A DNA stretch of 7,835 nucleotides, taken from NCBI GenBank assembly GCA_000995845.1, contig LCEZ01000033.1:1-7835 (forward strand). The letters are read 5' to 3'. Below, in pieces: positions 1 to 4,887 of the stretch. The first letter of the stretch is position 1. Each line of letters starts with the position of its first letter. A program made the position numbers and the translations under genes. The notes below the pieces were generated by a model. The model was not told the DNA's origin. It did no database searches and saw nothing but the letters and a program-made list of their open reading frames with translations. Source of the stretch: Parcubacteria group bacterium GW2011_GWD2_43_10. Lineage in GTDB: Bacteria > Patescibacteriota > Patescibacteriia > Veblenbacterales > UBA10138.

Positions 1-414
1 TGGAAAAAAAGTATCACAATCAAATTCTTGCATAATTTCAGTAACATATAATTTCTGGCACAACGGATGAACTATGCCTTGGGTATATACTTGTCCGCCG
101 CCAATCACAAAAATATCTGATACTGATTTTGCTTCAAGTATATTAATAGCTTCATCAATTGAACTAGCTCTTAAAACTCCTTGAGGTAAAGATAAATCTT
201 GTTCAGTTAAAACCACATTAACGCGTTCTGGCAAAGGCCTGAATTTTTCAGGTAAGGACAGCCAGGTAGTTCGCCCCATAATCACGCCGTTATTGCCCTG
301 CCCGACTGTAATCTCGCGGAAATGCTCCATATCGCCTTTCAGGCGCCAAGGTAAACCACCTTTAATACCAATCCCCCGTTTACTATCAACTGCTGCAATT
401 ATAGAAAAATTCAT
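1..414 (-). CDS. folA: Dihydrofolate reductase, C-terminus cut by window edge
   Basis: Reduces dihydrofolate to tetrahydrofolate with NADPH, regenerating the cofactor that thymidylate synthase oxidises; cytosolic. The first 138 codons are present and the frame stays open to base 1; full-length enzymes are about 160-170 residues, so roughly 25-30 residues are missing. Visible family motifs are the start NFSIIAAVD, the Met20-loop region GIGIKGGLPWRLKGDMEHF (residues 14-32) with D28 as the catalytic acid, GRTTW (47-51) for NADPH binding, LPERVNVVLT (61-70) with the folate-binding Arg at 64, IGGGQVY (104-110) and LYVTEI followed by CDTFFP at the cut end. The ATG lies two bases after the thyA stop, so the pair is almost certainly co-transcribed and probably translationally coupled. 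No separate Shine-Dalgarno sequence is visible. Identity is secure; the C-terminus is unseen. Confidence 0.96.
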   Translation of the reverse strand, partial: MNFSIIAAVDSKRGIGIKGGLPWRLKGDMEHFREITVGQGNNGVIMGRTTWLSLPEKFRPLPERVNVVLTEQDLSLPQGVLRASSIDEAINILEAKSVSDIFVIGGGQVYTQGIVHPLCQKLYVTEIMQEFDCDTFFP

Positions 415-416
415 AC

Positions 417-1340
417 TTAAACTGCAATTTGAAATTTAATAAACGGATGGCACTGATAATTTTCCAGTACAAAATCATCAACTGTTAATTCAGCCATTGG
501 CTTTTTGGTAACTTTAAGGGTTGATAAAGGATATGGCTTACGTGTCAGCTGCTCTTTTATACCATCCAAATGATTTAAATATATATGAGCATCACCAAAA
601 GTATGAGTAAAAATTCCTGGCGTTAAATCCGTCTCCTGGGCAATTATAGTTAGTAATGTCGCATATGAGGCTATATTGTAAGGCACGCCCAAAGCCATGT
701 CAGCGCTGCGCTGATAAAGCTGCAGGTCCAGACGTCCATTGGAAACATAAAATTGGAATACGGTATGGCACGATGGCGGGGCGTAATGTTTAGCTTTTAT
801 TAAACTTTGCATCTCTCCCACATTCCAGCCATTCACTAATATTCTACGCGAAAAAGGGTCTCGCTTAATGGTGTCTATAACTTCCTGAATTTGATCTATT
901 TCCTTACCATCAGCCGTACCCCAACGCCGCCACTGTTTACCATAAACCGGCCCGAGTTCGCCCCATTGCCTGGCAAAATTATCATCCGCCTTTATTTGCT
1001 CAACAAATTTAGCCATTTCAGCTTTCCACTCTTCGCTATAGCGCGGAAATTTATCGGCTAGTTTGTTCTCATCTAAATAAATCTGGAAAGCCCATTCGTT
1101 CCAAATATTAACCCCATTTTGCACCAAATATTGAATGTGTGTATCCCCCCGTAAAAACCAAAGCAATTCCACTACAATATTGCGGTAATTGACCTTCTTG
1201 GTAGTAACCAAAGGAAAGCCCTCGCGTAAATCAAACTTGCGTTGAGCGCCAAATAAAGACATGGTGCCAACTCCAGTACGATCTTGGCGCTGTTCGCCCT
1301 TATCTAATATTTCCTGCAAAAGACTTAGATACTGCTGCAT
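417..1340 (-). CDS. thyA: Thymidylate synthase
   Basis: Methylates dUMP to dTMP using methylene-tetrahydrofolate and yields dihydrofolate, the substrate of the adjacent folA product. At 307 residues it is longer than the 264-residue E. coli enzyme and carries the roughly 50-residue small-domain insertion (about residues 86-128) typical of the longer Lactobacillus-type enzymes. Key residues visible are R21 in RTGVGT (phosphate binding), R165-R166 in SRRILVNGWN, catalytic C191 in PPSCHTVFQFYV, R211 and D214 in QRSAD, N222 in GVPYNIASY, and H252/Y254 in GDAHIYLNH. The C-terminal tail HPFIKFQIAV matches the tail that closes over the active site. The ATG at 1340 begins the conserved N-terminal helix; no clear ribosome binding site precedes it. 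It is divergent from the small plus-strand genes and is the first gene of the thyA-folA unit. Confidence 0.98.
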   Translation of the reverse strand: MQQYLSLLQEILDKGEQRQDRTGVGTMSLFGAQRKFDLREGFPLVTTKKVNYRNIVVELLWFLRGDTHIQYLVQNGVNIWNEWAFQIYLDENKLADKFPRYSEEWKAEMAKFVEQIKADDNFARQWGELGPVYGKQWRRWGTADGKEIDQIQEVIDTIKRDPFSRRILVNGWNVGEMQSLIKAKHYAPPSCHTVFQFYVSNGRLDLQLYQRSADMALGVPYNIASYATLLTIIAQETDLTPGIFTHTFGDAHIYLNHLDGIKEQLTRKPYPLSTLKVTKKPMAELTVDDFVLENYQCHPFIKFQIAV

Positions 1341-1349
1341 GGTTTAAAG

Positions 1350-1378
1350 TTGGCTTAAGGCAAGTCCTACTGTAAGAT
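1350..1378 (+). promoter_or_regulatory. Possible promoter for the small plus-strand gene pair
   Basis: TTGGCT (1350-1355) and TAAGAT (1373-1378) are separated by 17 bases; each matches four of six sigma70-type consensus bases. Initiation would fall near 1385, giving a leader of about 34 bases ending in a strong ribosome binding site. A plus-strand promoter has to lie in this 78-base gap unless the genes are unexpressed, since thyA points the other way. Confidence 0.35.
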
Positions 1379-1402
1379 AGCGCTAAATTAAAAAACAAAC
1401 AA
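1374..1402 (-). promoter_or_regulatory. Possible thyA-folA promoter
   Basis: Reading the minus strand, TTGTTT (1402-1397) and TATCTT (1379-1374) are separated by 17 bases, and the -10 lies 33 bases before the thyA ATG. The -35 matches only three of six consensus bases. The -10 overlaps the candidate -10 of the plus-strand promoter, so the two would compete for polymerase. This is weak evidence based on spacing and partial consensus. Confidence 0.3.
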
Positions 1403-1405
1403 ATT

Positions 1406-1412
1406 AAGGAGG
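1406..1412 (+). promoter_or_regulatory. Strong Shine-Dalgarno site of small gene 1
   Basis: AAGGAGG lies six bases before the ATG at 1419. It is an almost complete complement to the 16S rRNA 3' end and is the main evidence that this short reading frame is real and that its start is correct. Confidence 0.85.
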
Positions 1413-1418
1413 CATCAA

Positions 1419-1616
1419 ATGGCTGACGGAATACTATGCAAAAACTGCGGGCATCAAGAAACTTCTCATTATGACTATAGTTCAGTAGATTATGAAAGTA
1501 AAAAACCTGGCTATAAAATAAGTCTGATAAACTGCCCAAGATACAACCCCGAAAATACACGATTAACTAATAATCCAAAGAAAAAAGCCAAAAAGACACA
1601 AAATAAATTAAAATAA
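1419..1616 (+). CDS. Small Cys/His protein, putative zinc-binding, unknown function
   Basis: The 65-residue protein has C7-x2-C10-G-H12 followed by H17 and C39 in NCPRYNP. A CxxCGH...H segment with a later CPxY is the pattern of a small zinc ribbon or knuckle, and similar tiny proteins occur in Patescibacteria genomes as I remember them. The last 15 residues are nearly all Lys, Asn, Gln and Thr (KKKAKKTQNK), a basic tail that could contact nucleic acid. No signal peptide or membrane segment is seen. It is preceded by a near-ideal ribosome binding site, and 16 bases separate it from the next gene, so the two probably form an operon. The metal-binding reading is inferred from residue spacing; the cellular role is unknown. 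Confidence 0.75.
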   Translation: MADGILCKNCGHQETSHYDYSSVDYESKKPGYKISLINCPRYNPENTRLTNNPKKKAKKTQNKLK

Positions 1617-1621
1617 ATCCC

Positions 1622-1627
1622 AGGAGG
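1622..1627 (+). promoter_or_regulatory. Strong Shine-Dalgarno site of small gene 2
   Basis: AGGAGG ends five bases before the ATG at 1633 and fills the short gap after small gene 1. It fixes the start and supports translation of this otherwise unrecognised frame. Confidence 0.85.
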
Positions 1628-1632
1628 AAACA

Positions 1633-1896
1633 ATGCTCTTAAACATAAATGTACAACTGAACGTTCAAATTGCTGATAATACCGTTTACATTACAGCAAA
1701 GGCAGATAGAGGAACCACAAGTGAGACTTATGACTTACTGTCAATTTCTCTTTTACACCATCTTTTTTCAGACGGTGCAAAAATAAATAAAACTTGTGCT
1801 CGGCGTACTAAAAACATAGGTGAACGAGTCGTAGACAAACTCGTAATAGATATGGAAACACCTTTTAGTTTCAAACCTTTACAAAAAACAATTTGA
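1633..1896 (+). CDS. Hypothetical small protein
   Basis: The 87-residue protein is not recognised. The N-terminal 25 residues (LNINVQLNVQIADNTVYITA) alternate hydrophobic and polar residues, as in a beta hairpin. A Leu/Ile-rich stretch, YDLLSISLLHHLF (about 33-45), looks like an amphipathic helix. It is followed by a basic segment (TCARRTKNIGERVVDKL, about 54-70) and a polar tail. There is one Cys, no signal peptide and no transmembrane segment. Support for a real gene comes from the AGGAGG site, its position directly behind small gene 1, and a strong terminator 12 bases after its stop. A small cytosolic partner or regulatory protein is possible, but nothing in the sequence names a function. 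Confidence 0.7.
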   Translation: MLLNINVQLNVQIADNTVYITAKADRGTTSETYDLLSISLLHHLFSDGAKINKTCARRTKNIGERVVDKLVIDMETPFSFKPLQKTI

Positions 1897-1907
1897 ATTA
1901 ATCTTTT

Positions 1908-1937
1908 AAAAAAGACTTGCAAAAGCAAGTCTTTTTT
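1908..1937. terminator. Bidirectional intrinsic terminator between convergent units
   Basis: A perfect 13-bp inverted repeat (1908-1920 and 1925-1937) with a four-base loop has core GACTTGC/GCAAGTC flanked by six A and six T, so a U-run follows the stem on either strand. It sits after the small plus-strand gene pair, and the last base pairs overlap the dut stop codon (1936-1938) coming the other way. It should end both the plus-strand pair and the long secE-to-dut minus-strand unit. Confidence 0.93.
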
Positions 1938-2361
1938 ACTTTCCCGTACTGCCAAAACCACCGTCACCCCTTGAAGTATCTGATAAATTTTCAACCTCAA
2001 CAATATCTGCTCGTTCAACTGCCTGTATTAACATCTGCATTACTTTTTCACCTGCTTTAAAATGATAATCAACATCACTGGTGTTAAGGAGTGTTAAAAG
2101 TAACTCCCCACGGTATCCTGAGTCTATCACCCCCGCCATCACCTTAAGACCGTGCTTAGCAGCCAAACCTGATTTATCCCAAAAAAGCCCAACATAGCGT
2201 TCGGGTATGGCCACAGCCACACCAGTGCGAATTCCTGGTTTGCGCCCTCCAGCTGGCACCACAAAGTCTTCCAGGGCGTAAAAATCCAGCCCGGCATCGC
2301 CTGGGTGTTCATAAGCAGGCAATTTAGCTCGCGGATCCAATTTTTTTACTTCAAGTTTCAT
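1936..2361 (-). CDS. dut: dUTP diphosphatase (trimeric dUTPase)
   Basis: Hydrolyses dUTP to dUMP and diphosphate, keeping uracil out of DNA and supplying dUMP to thymidylate synthase. At 141 residues it has the usual length of the homotrimeric family, and all five motifs appear in order: I HPGDAGLDFYA (19-29), II DKSGLAAKHGL (62-72, with DKSG in place of the common GRSG), III AGVIDSGYRGEL (76-87) with catalytic D80, IV GEKVMQMLI (104-112) and V RGDGGFGSTG (131-140), the flexible arm that closes on the nucleotide. Its ATG overlaps the TGA stop of the upstream kinase gene (ATGA), a sign of translational coupling. It is the last gene of the unit, and its stop codon lies in the terminator stem. 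Confidence 0.97.
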   Translation of the reverse strand: MKLEVKKLDPRAKLPAYEHPGDAGLDFYALEDFVVPAGGRKPGIRTGVAVAIPERYVGLFWDKSGLAAKHGLKVMAGVIDSGYRGELLLTLLNTSDVDYHFKAGEKVMQMLIQAVERADIVEVENLSDTSRGDGGFGSTGK

Positions 2362-2927
2362 AAATATTTCTTAACTAATTGTTCATTCAATTTACGATAA
2401 AAATCAACCACTGTACCATCATTAACAATTTTAACCTTGGCTTTGCGCCCGAGCTTACCAATAAAAACCTCAGTCACTGCTTTTTCCTCTCGCTTAAAAT
2501 CAGCCAAACTAAAACGAGATTCACCTACTTTCTCCTTGCGCTTTTTAGCTCGCTGATACCTTAAGGGTAGTGGAGCAGTTAAATATACCAACAAAAACCC
2601 TGGTAAATTTCGCAACAGATCAAACTCTGCTGGATGTCGCATACCATCTAAAACTATACGCCTATACCCATGTTCTTTAATATCTTCTTTAATTACTTGG
2701 GCCAGCACCCCGCCGCCAAACCTTTCCCGCAAGGCACTAACTAAATTTATTTGGTTGGCACGGCTAATTGGCAAATGAAGACGTTGCAATATATCTGTCA
2801 AAATTCGTGAAAAGTGATAGCCATGAAAATTATACTTCTTAATTAAATACTGGGCGGCCAATTCTTTGCCAGACAGCTTTTCCCCGACCAATACTATTAC
2901 CAATTGTTTTTTTATCTGACGGATCAT
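2358..2927 (-). CDS. P-loop nucleotide-kinase-like protein (dNMP kinase / dephospho-CoA kinase fold)
   Basis: The 189-residue P-loop protein has a Walker A segment, VGEKLSGKELA (14-24). A mid-protein LDGMRHPAEFDLLR (93-106) resembles the D-x-R...E...R segment of phage deoxynucleotide monophosphate kinases. A basic stretch RYQRAKKRKEKVGESR (123-138) could be the mobile LID, and the C-terminal IVNDGTVVDFYRKL (167-180) matches the N-D-G-(S/T) ending common in NMP and dephospho-CoA kinases. I do not recognise it as a named enzyme. It sits 12 bases after dcd and overlaps dut by four bases, so a role in deoxynucleotide metabolism, such as phosphorylating dTMP or another dNMP, is the natural inference. 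A dephospho-CoA-kinase-like function is the main alternative. No Shine-Dalgarno sequence is seen, and the ATG at 2927 leaves a short lead into the first beta strand. Confidence 0.85.
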   Translation of the reverse strand: MIRQIKKQLVIVLVGEKLSGKELAAQYLIKKYNFHGYHFSRILTDILQRLHLPISRANQINLVSALRERFGGGVLAQVIKEDIKEHGYRRIVLDGMRHPAEFDLLRNLPGFLLVYLTAPLPLRYQRAKKRKEKVGESRFSLADFKREEKAVTEVFIGKLGRKAKVKIVNDGTVVDFYRKLNEQLVKKYL

Positions 2928-2939
2928 AAAAAATTAAAA

Positions 2940-3521
2940 TTAATTCTGACTACTTACCTCTTCAGCTAGTTTGGAAGCTACCGGCTTAGTTATGCCGGAG
3001 TATTTATTGCCCGGCTTGGCGTGATAAGGCACTTCCACCGGACTGGAGACTTCCTCAAAAGTAAAAGCGCAAATTCTCATTCCCGGATACAACGCCACTG
3101 CCATTACTCCTAGGTTCCCCAGCTCCATAGTTGGCACACCGTGCCAGCCTGGATCAAAAATTGAGGCGGTACCATGCACGATTATCCCTAAGCGTCCTAA
3201 AGAACTGCGGCCTTCAATTCGCCCTAAAATATCATCAGCTAATTCTAGTGTTTCGGCCACGCTGGCCAAGGCAAAATCACCGGGCTGCATTATAAACGGC
3301 TCCTCGGCTGGCACTGTTATTTCATCCATTAATTTATCAGTATCAATTTTACTCTTAAGATCAATATAAGAGTAACGCGAATGACGAAAAACGCGGAAAG
3401 TGTTCCCAAGATGCAAATCAATTGAGCATGAACCTAATTGCTCGGCTAAATTTGGCGCTGGTGTGATTTTTATTCTGCCTGAGGTCAACGCTTTTTTTAT
3501 GTCTCGGTCAGAAAGTATCAT
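2940..3521 (-). CDS. dcd: dCTP deaminase
   Basis: Deaminates dCTP to dUTP, the first step of dUMP supply, which the nearby dUTPase completes. The protein has 193 residues, the same length as the E. coli enzyme as I recall it, and aligns along its whole length: ILSDRDIKKAL at the start, SIDLHLGNTFRVFR (33-46), GRSSLGRLGI (104-113), HGTASIFDPGW (116-126), PTMELGN (130-136) with catalytic E133, PGMRICAFTFE (146-156) and the closing YHAKPGNKYSG. Position 117 is Gly where E. coli has Val (HVTA), a site involved in the active/inactive switch of that enzyme. A separate dut gene in the same unit suggests a monofunctional deaminase, although some family members also hydrolyse dUTP. The ATG begins three bases after the rplA stop, with no clear Shine-Dalgarno sequence. 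Confidence 0.96.
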   Translation of the reverse strand: MILSDRDIKKALTSGRIKITPAPNLAEQLGSCSIDLHLGNTFRVFRHSRYSYIDLKSKIDTDKLMDEITVPAEEPFIMQPGDFALASVAETLELADDILGRIEGRSSLGRLGIIVHGTASIFDPGWHGVPTMELGNLGVMAVALYPGMRICAFTFEEVSSPVEVPYHAKPGNKYSGITKPVASKLAEEVSSQN

Positions 3522-3524
3522 AAT

Positions 3525-4211
3525 TTATATAACATTTACTCTTATCGCCGGCCCCATTGAGGATGTAAGAGTAACGCTTCTAAAATATGTCCCTTTGGCA
3601 GCGGCTGGACGAGTCCGCTTCAAAACATCAACAAACGCTTTAATATTATCAGTTAACTTTGACTCTTCAAATGATAACCTACCTACTGCCATGTGTACAT
3701 TGCCGGTATCATCTGCTTTAAAACCAACCTTACCGGCTATAAGTTTCTTAACTGCTTCTCCGGCGTGTGGTGTGATTGTTTCAGTCTTGGGATTAGGCAT
3801 TAAACCTTTTTGTCCTAGAATTTTAGCGATCGGCGCTAATAATTTCATCATTTCTGGTGTAGCAATAGCAATATCAAAGTCGCACTTTTTTGTGCTTTGA
3901 ATATCCTTAATTAATTCCTCACCGCCTACTACTTGAGCCCCGGCTGCTTTAGCCTCTTTTGTTTTGTCGTCACTACAAAAAACGGCTATCCTTATTTTTT
4001 TACCGGCGCCGTGTGGCAGATTTACGCTACCCCTAACCAGCTGATTGGCTTGTTTTACATCAATGCCTAACCTGGCGTGCAACTCAATGGCTGAATCAAA
4101 CTTGGTTACTGGCATCTGCTTTAAAAGTTTTACCCCATCTTCAATAGAATAAAGCTTACCAGGTTCAACTAATTTGGCAGCCTCTTTATATCGCTTACTT
4201 CTTAATGACAT
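3525..4211 (-). CDS. rplA: 50S ribosomal protein L1
   Basis: Forms the mobile L1 stalk of the large subunit, which moves with deacylated tRNA at the E site; in many bacteria it also represses its own mRNA. The length of 228 residues is close to the E. coli protein (234). Diagnostic segments include SKRYKEAAKLVEPGKLYSIEDGV at the N-terminus, GSVNLPHGAGKKIRIAVF (about 61-78), the signature LMPNPKTETITPHAGEAV (about 136-153) and KVGFKADDTGNVHMAVG (161-177). The start at 4211 is supported by the conserved N-terminus and a modest AAAGGG site (4223-4218) six bases upstream. It is separated from rplK by an unusual 206-base structured spacer, while dcd follows after only three bases. Confidence 0.98.
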   Translation of the reverse strand: MSLRSKRYKEAAKLVEPGKLYSIEDGVKLLKQMPVTKFDSAIELHARLGIDVKQANQLVRGSVNLPHGAGKKIRIAVFCSDDKTKEAKAAGAQVVGGEELIKDIQSTKKCDFDIAIATPEMMKLLAPIAKILGQKGLMPNPKTETITPHAGEAVKKLIAGKVGFKADDTGNVHMAVGRLSFEESKLTDNIKAFVDVLKRTRPAAAKGTYFRSVTLTSSMGPAIRVNVI

Positions 4212-4225
4212 ATTTTACCCTTTCA

Positions 4226-4260
4226 GGTGGTACAATCCCTCGCCGACCCAAGGTCCCACC
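4226..4260 (-). promoter_or_regulatory. Candidate L1-binding RNA structure upstream of rplA
   Basis: On the minus strand, GGTGG at 4260-4256 pairs with CCACC at 4230-4226, enclosing a small GACC/GGTC hairpin and the unpaired GGCGAGGGATTGTA. From memory, the L1-stalk base of 23S rRNA also begins GGUGGGA and ends AAAUACCACC; here the ends are GGTGGGA and ATTGTACCACC. The element stops two bases before the rplA ribosome binding site (4223-4218), so bound L1 would block initiation. The structure is visible in the sequence; the L1 ligand is an inference. Confidence 0.4.
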
Positions 4261-4336
4261 AAATTAATTAACAAACTGTCGGAATTGATAAGTAAATTTA
4301 TACTGAGTGGTTCGTCTAGTACTTAGTTTCGTCCTT

Positions 4337-4368
4337 GGGCATTGCGGCGTAAACGCATCGCAATACCC
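4337..4368 (-). other. Extended stem-loop in rplK-rplA spacer
   Basis: On the minus strand GGGTATTGCG pairs with CGCAATGCCC (ten pairs, one of them G-U), topped by a smaller GCG/CGC helix after an AT bulge. There is no U-run after it, so it is not an intrinsic terminator. It may protect the upstream transcript end, be a processing site, or be part of a larger leader structure with the neighbouring hairpin. Confidence 0.6.
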
Positions 4369-4381
4369 GTAGATGCGGCAC

Positions 4382-4403
4382 GCGAGTAAAGCAGTTTACT
4401 CGC
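4382..4403 (-). other. Stem-loop just downstream of rplK
   Basis: A perfect nine-pair hairpin, GCGAGTAAA with TTTACTCGC around a four-base loop, starts 15 bases after the rplK stop codon. It is followed on the minus strand by GTGCCGC, not T residues, which argues against termination. Together with the 4337-4368 hairpin and the structure at 4226-4260 it makes this 206-base gap the most structured non-coding stretch of the window. Confidence 0.6.
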
Positions 4404-4417
4404 CCTAACGGCCGCCT

Positions 4418-4846
4418 CTACCCTTCCACCACAATACCCATGTTCCGAGCGGTGCCTTCAATAATTTTCATAGCCGCCTGAATATCGTTGGCATTTAGAT
4501 CTGGCATTTTAATCTTGGCTATTTCTTCAATTTGTTTCTTAGTTACTTTACCAACCTTATCTTGCAATGGTTTGCCCGAACCTTTTTCAATCTTAGCCGC
4601 TTTCTTTAATAGCTCAGCCGCGGGCGGGGTTTTAAGTATAAAGGAATAAGTCCTGTCTTCATAAACAGTCATTTCCACTGGCGTAACTTCCCCAATTCTA
4701 TCCTTGGTCGCAGCATTAAACTTCTGCACAAATTCGGCAATATTCAGCCCGTGCGGCCCCAACGCCGTACCAACTGGCGGCGCTGGCGTGGCCTTACCGC
4801 CCGGAATCTGCAATTTGATAACTGTTTTAACTTTTTTGGGAGGCAT
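4418..4846 (-). CDS. rplK: 50S ribosomal protein L11
   Basis: Part of the GTPase-associated centre at the base of the L7/L12 stalk, where it binds 23S rRNA helices 43-44 and contacts elongation factors. The 142 residues match the family length of about 141. The N-terminal domain shows KLQIPGGKATPAPPVGTALGPHGLNIAEFVQKFN (11-44), including the proline-rich PAPPVG segment that binds thiostrepton-type drugs in this family. The C-terminal RNA-binding domain ends in MPDLNANDIQAAMKIIEGTARNMGIVVEG. The ATG at 4846 follows a very AT-rich 38-base gap with no Shine-Dalgarno sequence, unusual for a highly expressed ribosomal protein gene. Its position between nusG and rplA keeps the ancestral order apart from the inserted MazG-like gene. 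Confidence 0.98.
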   Translation of the reverse strand: MPPKKVKTVIKLQIPGGKATPAPPVGTALGPHGLNIAEFVQKFNAATKDRIGEVTPVEMTVYEDRTYSFILKTPPAAELLKKAAKIEKGSGKPLQDKVGKVTKKQIEEIAKIKMPDLNANDIQAAMKIIEGTARNMGIVVEG

Positions 4847-4856
4847 AGTATAAAAA

Positions 4857-4887
4857 TCAAAAATTAAATATCAAAATTCAAAAATTA
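4857..4887. repeat. AT-rich spacer with 10-bp direct repeat
   Basis: TCAAAAATTA occurs at 4857-4866 and again at 4878-4887, with a near-copy (TCAAAATTCA) at 4871-4880. The second copy covers the stop codon of the MazG-like gene. The gap is almost pure A/T and carries no visible ribosome binding site for rplK. It may be low-complexity sequence only. Confidence 0.5.

Noticed and set aside
1300..1560. Minus-strand frame across the thyA start and small gene 1
   Set aside because: It crosses the thyA start, both candidate promoters and the strong Shine-Dalgarno site of small gene 1. It has no family resemblance.
1728..2018. Minus-strand frame covering the shared terminator
   Set aside because: It would run through the terminator and overlaps dut and small gene 2; no ribosome binding site.
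2379..2564. Plus-strand 61-codon frame inside the kinase gene
   Set aside because: It is antisense to the conserved C-terminal part of the kinase, with low-complexity content and no ribosome binding site.
3400..3900. Plus-strand open frame of 166 codons across the dcd-rplA junction
   Set aside because: It lies antisense to two well-conserved genes, has no ribosome binding site, and its composition follows the opposite strand.
4382..4403. Hairpin after rplK as an intrinsic terminator
   Set aside because: A GC-rich segment, not T residues, follows the stem on the minus strand, so it lacks the U-run needed for termination.
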